A DNA stretch of 64,000 nucleotides, taken from positions 62,001 through 126,000 of the forward strand of contig NZ_WSZK01000015.1 in the NCBI RefSeq assembly GCF_009791395.1, read 5' to 3'. The DNA is from Halomarina oriensis. Lineage in GTDB: Archaea > Halobacteriota > Halobacteria > Halobacteriales > Haloarculaceae. Numbering within the stretch: the stretch's first letter is position 1; each line of letters begins with the position of its first letter. Shown here in pieces: positions 8,258 to 16,827 of this stretch. The translations under genes were made by a program, and so were the position numbers. The notes under the pieces are model-generated. The model was not told the DNA's origin and did no database searches. It saw nothing but the letters and a program-made list of their open reading frames with translations.

Positions 8258-8887
8258 ATGACCCTCTTCCCTCACTCCGTCGAAACCGAACGGCTCAGAC
8301 TCGAACGGCTGACGAGCGACGACCTGTGGGACCTGTACGACCACGCTCGGACCGACGCGCCGGGCATCGACGAGGTGACGCGACACCTGACGTGGGACCC
8401 CCACGAGACGCCGAAGGTGACCCGCGACTTCGTCACGATGGTCGAGTCGCAGTGGGCCGAGGGCGAGGTGGCGACGTACGTCGTCCGACCGCGCGACGGG
8501 GAGGCGAACGCGGGCGAGTTCGGCGGTGCGACGGGTCTCACGGTCGACTGGGAGCGCCGTCTCGGTACGCTCGGTCTCTGGCTCAAACCGCCGCTGTGGG
8601 GTCGTGGCTACTCCGGCGAACGGGCGGGTGCGCTGCTCGCGCTGGCGTTCGACCGTCTCGACCTGGACGTCGTCGCGGTGACCCACGACCCCGCGAACGA
8701 CGCCTCGCGCCGGGCCATCGAGAAGTACGTCGACCGCTTCGGCGGCCGACGCGAGGGCACGTTCCGCCACGCCGCCGTCGGGCACGGCGGGGGCGTCCTC
8801 GACCACGTCCGCTACTCCGTCGCCCGCGAGGAGTGGCGTGCGGCCGTCGGCGAGGACCACGGCGTCCGGTTCGGCGTGGAGTCGTAA
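8258..8887 (+). CDS. GNAT family N-acetyltransferase (RimJ-like)
   Basis: A 209-residue acetyl-CoA-dependent acetyltransferase. The start VETERLRLERLTSDDL is typical of RimJ/RimL-type members, which acetylate ribosomal or other protein N-termini. The acetyl-CoA binding loop is WGRGYSGERAGALLALAF and is followed by the beta-strand region DVVAVTHDPANDASRRAIEK. The gene stands alone with a 70-bp upstream region that contains CTTTTTC. The acceptor is not predictable. Confidence 0.85.
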   Translation: MTLFPHSVETERLRLERLTSDDLWDLYDHARTDAPGIDEVTRHLTWDPHETPKVTRDFVTMVESQWAEGEVATYVVRPRDGEANAGEFGGATGLTVDWERRLGTLGLWLKPPLWGRGYSGERAGALLALAFDRLDLDVVAVTHDPANDASRRAIEKYVDRFGGRREGTFRHAAVGHGGGVLDHVRYSVAREEWRAAVGEDHGVRFGVES

Positions 8888-8997
8888 CGACCGGTCGAGC
8901 GGACGTCACGGGACCCTCGAATCGTGGCACCGTGGCACCGTCACCGGGGCGACACGTAGCCACCACGCTGATACGTCGGGATTGCTTCGCGTCGGCT

Positions 8998-9621
8998 ATG
9001 TCCACACACTCGTCGGACCGGTCGCTGGTATCGACCGTCGTGAGCGGCGGCGTCGGCGGTGCGGTCGCGTGGCTACTCGGGTACGCTCTGACCCACCTCG
9101 CGGCGTCCCGGCAGGTCGAACGGGCGCTGTCGGACCTCAACACGTTCGTCGGGGTCGTCGGCGGAAACGAGATTCCGACCTGGAAGGCCGTCGGGTGGCT
9201 CTACCTCAACGCCCACACGGTCGTCCTGCGCATCACCGGACTCCCCGGCGGCACGCAGACCTACGACCTCATCGCCGAGAGCGAGGGAGGCAGCGCGGCG
9301 CTGCTCTACCTCGTCCCGGTCGTGGTGCTCCTCGTAGTCGTCGCGGTGGCCGTCGCCGTCTCCGGCGCTCGTGACGCCGGCTCCGGTGCAGTCGGTGGCG
9401 CGGGCGCGGTCGTCGGCTACCTCCTCGTGACCGCCGTCTTCGCGCTCCTCACCGCGCACTCGCTCGGCGGCGACGTCCGCGCGGCCCCCGCACTCGTCTC
9501 CGCACTGTTGCTCGCCGGGTTCGCGTACCCGCTCGTCGTCGGGTCGGTCGCCGGTGCGGTCGTCGGACTCGTCCGCTCGGAGGAGACCGGTCAGTCGACA
9601 CCGGCTCAGTCGAGGTCGTAG
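8998..9621 (+). CDS. Uncharacterised haloarchaeal membrane protein
   Basis: A 207-residue protein that I do not recognise. It has about four hydrophobic segments: one near residues 12-30, and three between about 100 and 200 (LVPVVVLLVVVAVAVAV, AVVGYLLVTAVFALL and the final SALLLAGFAYPLVVG region). An extracellular or periplasmic-like loop of about 60 residues lies between the first and second helix. Its 3' end overlaps the convergent acetyltransferase gene by 16 bases. ATG 8998 follows a short AT-poor leader. Confidence 0.7.
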   Translation: MSTHSSDRSLVSTVVSGGVGGAVAWLLGYALTHLAASRQVERALSDLNTFVGVVGGNEIPTWKAVGWLYLNAHTVVLRITGLPGGTQTYDLIAESEGGSAALLYLVPVVVLLVVVAVAVAVSGARDAGSGAVGGAGAVVGYLLVTAVFALLTAHSLGGDVRAAPALVSALLLAGFAYPLVVGSVAGAVVGLVRSEETGQSTPAQSRS

Positions 9622-10100
9622 GCGACCATCTCGCCCCACGGCTCGAAGCCGTAGCGTTCGTAGACGCGTGCTGCCCGGCCGTTCTTCGGGTCCACGTCGA
9701 GGACGAGTCGGTCCAGCGGGAGTCGCTGGCTCCGAGCGTGCGCGACCGCCCGGTCGAGCAGGTCCGTGGCCAGACCGCTCCCCCGGTGGTCGGGCGCGAG
9801 GAACAGTTCGTTGAGCACGGCGGCGTCCCAGATGTACGCGAGGTCGGCCGGGAGGACGAAGACGTACCCCACGAGGTCACCCTCGGCCTCGACCACCGTG
9901 ATGCAGTCGGGGTCCCGCGAGACGCAGTCCCCGACCCAGCCACGGTAGCCCGCACGATACTCCTCGGTGAGTTTCGCGTCGTAGGTCTCGGCTTTCGCCT
10001 CGTTCGCCCCGCCGAGTTCGCGCTCGAAGGCCGCTTTGAGGTCCCACAGCCCCGGCCAGTCGCCCTCGTGGTCGTAGCTCCGAACCGTCGTGTCGGTCAT
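9606..10100 (-). CDS. GNAT family N-acetyltransferase
   Basis: A 164-residue acetyltransferase of the GNAT fold. The acetyl-CoA binding motif A is NELFLAPDHRGSGLATDLLD (about 95-114), with the R/Q-x-x-G-x-G/A pattern as RGSGLA. Motif B is NGRAARVYERYGFEPWGEM, the typical end of small-molecule or peptide acetyltransferases. It is monocistronic on the minus strand, and its 3' end overlaps the convergent membrane-protein gene. Its substrate is unknown. Confidence 0.9.
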   Translation of the reverse strand: MTDTTVRSYDHEGDWPGLWDLKAAFERELGGANEAKAETYDAKLTEEYRAGYRGWVGDCVSRDPDCITVVEAEGDLVGYVFVLPADLAYIWDAAVLNELFLAPDHRGSGLATDLLDRAVAHARSQRLPLDRLVLDVDPKNGRAARVYERYGFEPWGEMVAYDLD

Positions 10101-10194
10101 GAGCGTGCCACTCCCGGCCGGCGCAAAGCCGGTTCGGTCCCGGCGGGGGAGCGACTCGACCGACGGCTCGGAGTCGTGTGTGATCGCCGGCGAG

Positions 10195-10890
10195 TCAGTC
10201 CCGCCGGGTGAGTCGCCGCTCGACGAACGTCCCGGTCAGCACCGCCGCGGAGGTGAGCACGAGCAGGAGTTGCCACCCGGTCTGGGCGATGGGGAAGATG
10301 CGCTCGACGTCCGCGGGTTCTCTCCCCCGACTCGGGTCGATGCCGGTGTTGACGTGGACCTCCTTCGTCGACCCGCGCTGACCGGCGTCGACCGCCGGAC
10401 TCCCACCACCGCCACCGGACGCGTCCGCCCCGGACTCCGCACCGGGGTTCAGTTCGACGAACGTCTGTTCCCACCCGACGGTCGTCGAGTACTGGAGTCG
10501 ACCCGTGATGACGTAGAACTGGTCGTGCAGCGGGTAGAACGGGTTCGCACCGAACGTCGTGAACAGGTCGGGGCCGATGCCGGCGAAGACGTAGACGACG
10601 ATAGCGACCCACGCGACGTGGACGCCACGCCCCCCGTAGCGACCACGGACCCACGACTCCTCTCGACGCCGGGTGTCGTAGTAGAGCAGGAGTGCTCCGG
10701 TCAGGGGAATCAACAGCGTGTGCAACAGCGCGCGGTGGGTGCCGGGGACGAGAAAGCCGCCGAAGGCGTCGAGGTCGGGGACGATGGGGACCGCGAGGAT
10801 CAGCAGGATCGACCGCCGGTCGAACCGGTGCCCGAGGAGCGCCGCCCCGACGAGACCCGCGAGCGCGACGTGGACGACGAGCGATGGCAT
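10195..10890 (-). CDS. YdjM/DUF457-type membrane-bound metal-dependent hydrolase
   Basis: A 231-residue membrane protein. The N-terminal half shows the family hallmarks: a His in the first helix (VVHVALAGLVGA), PIVPDLDAFG, and THRALLHTLLI, which together form the presumed metal site. About four membrane helices are visible, the last near the C-terminus (WQLLLVLTSAAVLTGTF). A Gly/Ser-rich linker lies near residue 155. Activity is inferred only from the family; several members are linked to membrane or DNA-damage responses in bacteria. Confidence 0.8.
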   Translation of the reverse strand: MPSLVVHVALAGLVGAALLGHRFDRRSILLILAVPIVPDLDAFGGFLVPGTHRALLHTLLIPLTGALLLYYDTRRREESWVRGRYGGRGVHVAWVAIVVYVFAGIGPDLFTTFGANPFYPLHDQFYVITGRLQYSTTVGWEQTFVELNPGAESGADASGGGGGSPAVDAGQRGSTKEVHVNTGIDPSRGREPADVERIFPIAQTGWQLLLVLTSAAVLTGTFVERRLTRRD

Positions 10891-11025
10891 ACCACACGCT
10901 TCGGGCTGGCGATAATGGGTGTTGTGGATGGAGTGGGCGCGAGGAGTGACGGAAGGGTTCGGTCGTCAGAGGCAGCGCGTGGGTCCGTCACCTCCGGTCG
11001 TGTCAGCGACGGGGGTCCGAACTCC

Positions 11026-11634
11026 TCACCGTAGGCGTACGGAGTGCCCATCGAACAGTGACGTGAACCGGACCACCAGTGCAAGGACGATGGCCAGTCC
11101 AAGCGTTGGATACTCGACCCCGACGAGTGCCCACTTCACCGTTTCGGAGGCGTTCATCAGGTCGATGAGGATGGTCGCGTAGTCGTCGGGGTTCGTGTAG
11201 ATCAGGACGACCCAGAGGTTCTCCAGGGAGTCGAAGAGTCGAGAGAAGACGGTCACGACCATCCCGACCTTCGGGACCAGAGCCAGTTTGGCGTGGCCTT
11301 CCAGCGTGTTCAGGGCGAGCGAGTGGAGCGAGAAGAACAGGAACAGTCCGGCCAGAACGAAGAGGTAGTCGAGAGCCGACAGGAGCATCACGGAGTCCAC
11401 GACCGGCTCCAGCGCCAGCAGTATCGTGTCCACCTCCGTTCGGGTCGTCGCGTCCTGTAACTCCGAGGTGGAGTACCCGGACGTCTCGATTCGGCGTGTC
11501 ACCGGGACGAATCCCAGAGCGATCACCCCGACGAAGGTGCAGAACGAGACGAGGGCGACGACACCGTGAGTTCTGGGAGAGACGGCGTCCGCATATCGCT
11601 CGACGGGTCGGAAAACCGCGTTCGGTCGTCGCAT
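11026..11634 (-). CDS. Uncharacterised four-helix membrane protein
   Basis: A 202-residue protein with no family that I recognise. Hydrophobic segments lie near residues 23-42 (VVALVSFCTFVGVIALGF), 75-105 (YLFVLAGLFLFFSLHSLAL), 115-145 and 175-195. I chose ATG 11634 (MRRPNAVFRP) because the open frame upstream to 11739 is less hydrophobic and lies in AT-richer DNA. The composition is less acidic than its neighbours. It borders the island that starts near 11.64 kb. Confidence 0.6.
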   Translation of the reverse strand: MRRPNAVFRPVERYADAVSPRTHGVVALVSFCTFVGVIALGFVPVTRRIETSGYSTSELQDATTRTEVDTILLALEPVVDSVMLLSALDYLFVLAGLFLFFSLHSLALNTLEGHAKLALVPKVGMVVTVFSRLFDSLENLWVVLIYTNPDDYATILIDLMNASETVKWALVGVEYPTLGLAIVLALVVRFTSLFDGHSVRLR

Positions 11635-11639
11635 GCGTG

Positions 11640-12176
11640 ACACTGCTCGTACTCGGTCATAGTTCTGACCGAACACTCGAAGGCATCTGCCCGGCGAACG
11701 GTGAACTCGTTCGAGAGCGATTCCGGGAACGACGTTCACCGACTCGTCGGCTGCACCGAATCGAAGCCGGTTCGTCGCTTGCCGGCATCGATAGACAGAG
11801 AGCGTGGGTCTATCGTCAGGGAATTCGATCTCTCGTATTTCTTCCAGTTTTGGCGTGCAGTATACAGAGCGCGTATCTTACACAGCGATCGCGCTAATTA
11901 GCGCGATCTGTTTGGCGTCGGAATAGTGCTCTTCTCGCCGTGCAACCCGTGTAGTTGCGAGAGACGCTTTCACAAACCCCTTACTCCTGCTCATCTCGCC
12001 TGCTCCACAGCCCGGCAAAAACCACTGGCGACGATCTCGAGCAGCGTTCAGACCGCTCCGCCGTGACGTCGGTGTCGACCGCAGAGTCGGATTACACCCT
12101 CCAGCTTGTCGACCGAAAGTCCAGATACTTTACCTGTCATGGCATAGATGAGAGGTTCCAATGTCACTGTAACGTA
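11640..12176. other. Non-coding, relatively AT-rich stretch
   Basis: About 540 bases without a convincing gene. The open frames here (for example 11496-11897 and 11955-12452 on the plus strand) lack haloarchaeal protein character and the second runs antisense through the TetR gene. The base composition is clearly more AT-rich than the surroundings. The 22-bp palindrome at 11887 is the only strong structure. Confidence 0.6.
11887..11908. repeat. 22-bp perfect palindrome
   Basis: GATCGCGCTAA followed directly by TTAGCGCGATC is a perfect 22-bp dyad with no spacer, centred between 11897 and 11898. It sits in a gene-free AT-rich stretch, about 270 bases beyond the stop of the TetR gene. It could be a repressor or recombinase site, or a hairpin. 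No U-rich run follows on either strand that would make it a standard terminator. Confidence 0.7.
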
Positions 12177-12764
12177 TCAGCTGGTGGCACCAAGCAGGTC
12201 TCTGCTGATGAGATCGTCAACGACCGTTCGAAGGACAGGAACCGTATCCTCTCGATCGGTTGTCGCCCGAGCGTACTGTCCATGCAACAACAACGCAACG
12301 ATGTGCTCTGCCACGACATCGGACTCGACCACCTGAAACTGCCCGCTCTCGATTCCTTCGTCGATGAAGGTAGCGACAGTCTCGACGAGGAGGTCATCTA
12401 TCCAAGTGACCTTTTCACGGTACTCGTCGTTGCGAGCAGCCTGTGCCCGTAGCTCGGCGTAGACAGAGAGTAACTCCAACTCATCGGCAGACACCTCTTC
12501 CGGGAGGAATTTCTCTACCAGCTGTCTGAGCTTCGTTTCCGGATCGGCCGTCGAGCCTTCGATATACTGTTCGGTGAACCCCTCGATGTGAAAATCGAGG
12601 AGTGCCAATATCAGGTCGTCCTTGTCCTCGAAGTGATAGTAGATGAGCGAGGGGCTTTGGCCCAGTTCCTCGCCGATGGCCTTGATCGAGAGGTCCGCAT
12701 AGCCGTGAGTAGCCAGTGCGTCGAACGCCGCCTCAATGATGCGCTGTTTCGTCGCCTTCGTCAT
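12177..12764 (-). CDS. TetR/AcrR family transcriptional regulator
   Basis: A 195-residue one-component repressor. The N-terminal HTH has the classic pattern RIIEAAFDALATHGY, then IKAIGEELGQSPSLIYYHF and KDDLILALL (residues 8-57). The rest is an all-helical ligand and dimerisation domain with an acidic centre. It lies 112 bases downstream of the SDR gene on the same strand, so both are probably co-transcribed and autoregulated. The candidate operator is the palindrome at 13871. Codon use is less GC-biased than in the flanking regions, consistent with transfer. Confidence 0.9.
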   Translation of the reverse strand: MTKATKQRIIEAAFDALATHGYADLSIKAIGEELGQSPSLIYYHFEDKDDLILALLDFHIEGFTEQYIEGSTADPETKLRQLVEKFLPEEVSADELELLSVYAELRAQAARNDEYREKVTWIDDLLVETVATFIDEGIESGQFQVVESDVVAEHIVALLLHGQYARATTDREDTVPVLRTVVDDLISRDLLGATS

Positions 12765-12876
12765 GGTTTTTCTCCTCCGTCGAATCGATAGTTGTCGGTC
12801 ATGTCGTCGGTCAAGCGTATCAGTCTCATCTACGTCCGGATATGGTGCCGTGATTACCGACCACCGTTCGATATAC

Positions 12877-13830
12877 TCAGGCTTCGGCTGGTTCGGAGAC
12901 AGTCGTCGTGTCAGCGTTCTCAGAGGGGTATCGAACGCCAGTTAGTTCTTCGGCGGCCGTCCAGAGCCGCTTTGCCGTCTGTCTGTCTTTCACTCCGGAG
13001 GGGAGCGTTGCGAGTTCCGGATAGCCCGACATCTCGAGAAATCCGTCGGGACCGTAGTGGGCCCCACCGATCGCCTCCGGGTCGGTCGCCGCGTAGAGCG
13101 TCGGCAGTGCGCCCTGTTCGGCGGGCATCGAGACTCGATTCAACACGAAATCGGGGATGGCGACGGGGGAGTGTCGCGGGAGGTTCGTGTCCGACCAACC
13201 GGGATGTGCCGCGAACGACTTCGTATCGTTCCCATCGCGGTTAAATCGACGCTGGAGTTCGACCGCGAACTGGCTCATCGCAAGCTTGCTCTGTGTGTAC
13301 GCGCTCCATCGACTGTACGATTGTTCGTCGCCACGGAAACTCCCGAGGTCGATACTCCCCAGATGGGCCCCACCGCTGCTCAGCGAGACGATCCGTGCGC
13401 CGGATGTTGCGGTGATCGTATCGAGGAGATGGCCAGTGAGCGCGAAGTGGCCGAGGAAGTTCACTCCGATCTGTAACTCGAAGCCGTCCGCTGTCGTCGA
13501 GTATGGCGGCATCGAGACGCCGGCGTTGTTGACGAGGATGTCGAGTCTGTCGTACTCCGATTCGAACGCCGACGCGAACTCCCGAACGGACGAGAGATCG
13601 GCGAGGTCGAGTTCCATGATCGACAGGGACGGGTCATCGACAGTCCGCTCGATTCTCGACTCAGCGTCACGCGCTCGGTCCATACTTCGGCACGCCATGA
13701 CGACGTGTGCGCCCTTGGCCGCGAGTGCCTTGGTGATCTCGTAGCCGAGACCGCTGTTCGCTCCCGTGACGATCGCCGTCTTGCCGTTCAGGTCGGGCAT
13801 CTCATCTGCTACCCATTTCGTAATTGCCAT
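12877..13830 (-). CDS. Short-chain dehydrogenase/reductase (WWOX/retinol-dehydrogenase-like)
   Basis: A classical SDR of 317 residues. The cofactor motif TGANSGLGYEITKAL (about 21-35) is followed by LVNNAGVSMPP, the catalytic Ser in IVSLSSGGAHLG and Tyr/Lys in SAYTQSKLAMSQFA. A long C-terminal region (about residues 215-317) is typical of the retinol-dehydrogenase-like group. The substrate is unknown. It is the first gene of a probable two-gene unit with the TetR regulator and has an AT-rich upstream region with the TTGAACGTTCAA palindrome. Confidence 0.9.
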   Translation of the reverse strand: MAITKWVADEMPDLNGKTAIVTGANSGLGYEITKALAAKGAHVVMACRSMDRARDAESRIERTVDDPSLSIMELDLADLSSVREFASAFESEYDRLDILVNNAGVSMPPYSTTADGFELQIGVNFLGHFALTGHLLDTITATSGARIVSLSSGGAHLGSIDLGSFRGDEQSYSRWSAYTQSKLAMSQFAVELQRRFNRDGNDTKSFAAHPGWSDTNLPRHSPVAIPDFVLNRVSMPAEQGALPTLYAATDPEAIGGAHYGPDGFLEMSGYPELATLPSGVKDRQTAKRLWTAAEELTGVRYPSENADTTTVSEPAEA

Positions 13831-13870
13831 TGTCGGTTTTCTGTCGAACGGAGTTTCAACGCCATGTTGA

Positions 13871-13882
13871 TTGAACGTTCAA
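13871..13882. promoter_or_regulatory. Candidate TetR operator (12-bp perfect palindrome)
   Basis: TTGAACGTTCAA is a perfect dyad 41 bases upstream of the SDR start codon. After two mismatched pairs the symmetry resumes for three more pairs (GTT/AAC at 13866-13868 and 13885-13887), giving about 22 bp of interrupted symmetry, the size of many TetR operators. No second copy is seen upstream of the TetR gene itself, which fits control of both genes from this one site. Confidence 0.55.
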
Positions 13883-14108
13883 CAAACTGCTCTACTACGC
13901 CATCAGTATATACCGATGCCGATGCCGGAAATCAGAGTACGTCTAGTAGTCAGAGAAAGTTAGGCTTTCGCCACTATTCATCATCGGGTTCCTATCGCGC
14001 AAAATTAGGCAGGATAAAAGAGATGCCGACAGGGGTCAGGTGCAAGATACACCCTCGGTATGAAGCAGACCGGTAGACGGTATGCACCCAATCTGGCAGG
14101 AGTTGTGT

Positions 14109-14135
14109 CGTTAGACTCCCGGCACGGGTCTAACG
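14109..14135 (-). terminator. Possible transcription-end hairpin downstream of aceB
   Basis: CGTTAGAC and GTCTAACG form 8-bp arms separated by an 11-base loop. It lies about 60 bases beyond the aceB stop codon in the direction of minus-strand transcription. No T-run follows, so a termination role is only a suggestion. Confidence 0.35.
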
Positions 14136-14196
14136 GCTGCACCACGGCTGACGATGGTAGAATAAACCGAAGGAATCGACTACCGAGACGGTTCGT

Positions 14197-15498
14197 TTAC
14201 TTCCCGACGTTCGACGCGCGCTCCACGACGCTTTCCCCGTACAGCTCGGCGAGTTCCTCGTGCTGGTCGGGGCGGTTCTCGTAGACGTCTTGGAACAGCG
14301 CGATGGGCGTCATCGCGGCCTGGTAGGTCGCCTCGTCCCACATGCGGTCGTTCGAGATGTCGACCTCGACGTCGTCGATGCGGATGGTCGCCGCCTGCTC
14401 CATGGCGATGGCACCGGTGCCGGCGTCGCGGGCGGCCTCGAACTCCTCCATGGAGTCGACGATGTCGTCCATACTCGGGACGTACTCGGCCATGCCGAGC
14501 AGTTCCTCGCGCAGGTCGTCCTCGTCGAGCGTCTGCTCGCCGCTCGGGGTGCGGAGCGTGTACTCGCCGCCGCTCTCTTCGAGCGAGAGGCGGTCACCCT
14601 CGTAGACCTGCACGCCGTCCTCGTCGGTCAGGTCGGCCTGCTGGTCGCCGACGGTGAGGTGCCAACTGCCCTCTTTGGGCGGGAGCGGGTGGGTGTTCGC
14701 TTCGACGACCTGCCCCGGGGTGAGCGACCAGATGCCGAGCATCCCCTTGGCGTGGTTCTCGGTCATGCGCTCGCGGTAGCCCTCGACGTCGCGGATGTCG
14801 TCGAACGGGCCGTCGACGGCGATACAGCCGGTCGCACTCGCGCCACGGGAGGTGTTGTGGCGGAGTTCGGGCCACGGCGGGAGCTTCCCGGTCGGGGTCA
14901 TCCCGCGCATGTCCTTGGTGTAGTCGACCTCGCCGTCGACGAGCAAGAACAGTCGTTCGAGGTTGTTCGTGGCCTTCCCCATCTCGTCGCGGAGTTTCCC
15001 CATGGCGAGTTCGGCTTCGCCGCTCTCGACGATGACCGACATCTTCAGCGACCCCTCTTCGAGGCCGTGTTCGGTCTCGACGATGGTGAAGAACTCGTCG
15101 GCCTTCTTCCAGTCGTCGATGTCGCCGACCTCGGGGATGACGAAGCCGTCGATGTGCTCGCCCGCACCGTTCTCGGGGTCGGCGATGTCGAGCATGTGCT
15201 GGAAGCCCTGATAGCGCGTCGCGGGGCTGTCACGGTGCCAGACGATTCGTGGGTGGATCTCGCCGGGGAACTCCGCGCCGTGTTCGGCGACCACCTCGAC
15301 GATGTTCCGTGCGCCCTCGTCGCGCATCGAGGGGGCGGTGGCGTCCTCGTTGTCCGGCACCCAGACGTCGGGCGCTTGCAGGCCGCGGAGTTGGGCTGCA
15401 CGTCGAATCATCTTCGCGGAGTCCTCCTCGCCCTGCAACGCGGTCGGCGAGGTGAAGAACGTCCGCACGAACTTTCGCTGGTGTCTACGCTCGGTCAT
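14197..15498 (-). CDS. aceB: Malate synthase, haloarchaeal type
   Basis: Condenses glyoxylate and acetyl-CoA to malate, the second step of the glyoxylate shunt. The 433-residue length matches the compact haloarchaeal malate synthases rather than the bacterial 530- or 720-residue isoforms. It has the CitE-like lyase barrel features: VWVPDNEDATAPSMRDEGAR (about 45-64), IHPRIVWHRDSP, and GFVIPEVGDIDDW. A second region (DLTDEDGVQVYEG) is characteristic of this group. It is 66 bases downstream of aceA and is probably co-transcribed with it. Confidence 0.95.
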   Translation of the reverse strand: MTERRHQRKFVRTFFTSPTALQGEEDSAKMIRRAAQLRGLQAPDVWVPDNEDATAPSMRDEGARNIVEVVAEHGAEFPGEIHPRIVWHRDSPATRYQGFQHMLDIADPENGAGEHIDGFVIPEVGDIDDWKKADEFFTIVETEHGLEEGSLKMSVIVESGEAELAMGKLRDEMGKATNNLERLFLLVDGEVDYTKDMRGMTPTGKLPPWPELRHNTSRGASATGCIAVDGPFDDIRDVEGYRERMTENHAKGMLGIWSLTPGQVVEANTHPLPPKEGSWHLTVGDQQADLTDEDGVQVYEGDRLSLEESGGEYTLRTPSGEQTLDEDDLREELLGMAEYVPSMDDIVDSMEEFEAARDAGTGAIAMEQAATIRIDDVEVDISNDRMWDEATYQAAMTPIALFQDVYENRPDQHEELAELYGESVVERASNVGK

Positions 15499-15564
15499 GT
15501 GTAATCGACTCTGTGGGGAACTGGAATAGGCATTGAAGTAAGGGCAGTACTGGCCGCGTATCGT

Positions 15565-16629
15565 TCAGTCGTCGTCGTTCGAGTTCGAGGTCAGCGGCTC
15601 CGAGCGGTCCTCGCTGAAGCCGGCGGACTTCTCCATGCGCTCGCTGGCCTCGGGGTCGAACTGCGCCTCGATGTCCTGGTAGCGCGGGACAAAGGAGAGC
15701 TGGTGGTGGCTCTCGGTCTCGTGGCCGAGGTAGCGGCCTTCGAGGTCCATCTGACCCTGTTCGGCGTTCTCGGCGACGTTCTTCATGTCCTCGTAGACCG
15801 CGTGCGCACCGGAGTGCAGGGCGTACAGCGTCACGAAGATGTACTTGTAGCCGAGGTCACCCAGTTCCGCGAACGTGAGCGGGTCCTCCTCCTCGCTCCA
15901 GGCGAAACTGGAGGAGTAGTTGAACGCCAGGTCGATATCGGGGTGGGTCTCGTGGAGCGTCTCGGCGTAGTTGACGGCGTCCTCCCGGGAGGGGTCGGGC
16001 ATCTCCGGCCAGACGAGGTCGACGCCCGCGTCGGCGTACAGGCGGCCGCGTTCGAGGTGCTCCTCCCAGTCGCCGTTCGACGACCCGTAGGCGTCCGTCC
16101 GGGCGATGATGACCGTGTCCTCGCTCTGCTTGGCGTCGACGGCGGCCGAAAAGCGCGAGACGGCCTCGTCACGCGAGACGATTCGCTTGCCCGCGATGTG
16201 CCCACAGCGCTTGGGCGACGTCTGGTCTTCGATGTGGACGGCGGCGACGCCGGCCTTCTCGTACTCGCGGACGGCCCGGCGGACGTTGTGGACGCCGCCG
16301 TACCCGGTGTCACAGTCCGCGACCACGGGGAGGTTCGTCGCCTCGACGATGCGCTTTGCGTTCTCGACCATCTCGGTCATGGTGACCATCTCCAGGTCCG
16401 GGAACCCGAACTGCCCCAGCACGGTCGAGTAGCCGCTCATGTAGACGGCGTCGTGCCCGGCCATCTCCGCGAGGCGAGCGTCCAGCGCGTGATACAGTCC
16501 CGGTGCGAAGACGTACGGTTCGTCGTTCAGCAGTTCGCGGAACTCCCGGCCCGCCGTGTTGTCGACGTCTCTGATGCTCGATTCGGTGCTTCGCACCCGA
16601 CTCGCAACCTTGTCCTGTGAATCCTTCAT
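15565..16629 (-). CDS. aceA: Isocitrate lyase
   Basis: Cleaves isocitrate to succinate and glyoxylate, allowing growth on acetate or fatty acids. The 354-residue protein has the PEP-mutase/ICL fold: [33 protein letters not shown] with metal-binding Asp residues, and the catalytic-loop signature [11 protein letters not shown] containing the catalytic Cys. I chose ATG 16629 ([12 protein letters not shown]); the frame is open to 16680 but the extra 17 residues are not family-like. An AT-rich promoter with a dyad lies 65-105 bases upstream. Crotonase-fold genes elsewhere in the window fit a fatty-acid or acetate lifestyle. Confidence 0.95.
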   Translation of the reverse strand: MKDSQDKVASRVRSTESSIRDVDNTAGREFRELLNDEPYVFAPGLYHALDARLAEMAGHDAVYMSGYSTVLGQFGFPDLEMVTMTEMVENAKRIVEATNLPVVADCDTGYGGVHNVRRAVREYEKAGVAAVHIEDQTSPKRCGHIAGKRIVSRDEAVSRFSAAVDAKQSEDTVIIARTDAYGSSNGDWEEHLERGRLYADAGVDLVWPEMPDPSREDAVNYAETLHETHPDIDLAFNYSSSFAWSEEEDPLTFAELGDLGYKYIFVTLYALHSGAHAVYEDMKNVAENAEQGQMDLEGRYLGHETESHHQLSFVPRYQDIEAQFDPEASERMEKSAGFSEDRSEPLTSNSNDDD

Positions 16630-16689
16630 GGCTTGGTCTACGCGTGGCCGCTCCACGCGACGTATCCATCCCTGCCACATTCCGGGTAA

Positions 16690-16736
16690 AAACTGTTATG
16701 ATTGATAATGATAATAGTCTATTATTGCCTATTACG
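16690..16736 (-). promoter_or_regulatory. aceA promoter region with 15-bp dyad
   Basis: A strikingly AT-rich block upstream of aceA in otherwise GC-rich DNA. Within it, ATAATAG-T-CTATTAT (16711-16725) is a near-perfect inverted repeat, and related ATTATTGCC and CTATTACGCC words follow. TATA-like sequences occur on the minus strand. The arrangement suggests a regulator-controlled promoter, as expected for acetate-induced glyoxylate genes. Confidence 0.5.
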
Positions 16737-16827
16737 CCCTAGTACGCACACCGAGGGAGTATACCGGTCGGGTGACCGTCACGACGGCCGGAGCCATTTA
16801 ATCGGGTGACTGCGTAGCGCTGAGACA

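Larger units (their letters stand above)
13831..14196. other. Gene-free AT-rich region upstream of the SDR-TetR unit
   Basis: About 365 bases with no credible gene; short frames at 13705-14076 and 14060-14284 have no protein character. It holds the palindrome at 13871 (promoter side of the SDR gene) and the hairpin at 14109, which lies downstream of the aceB stop codon. Confidence 0.6.

Noticed and set aside
11955-12452. 165-residue plus-strand frame across the TetR 3' end
   Set aside because: Antisense to the TetR gene and without recognisable features.
14060-14284. 74-residue frame between the SDR region and aceB
   Set aside because: It overlaps the aceB 3' end in antisense and lacks acidic haloarchaeal character.
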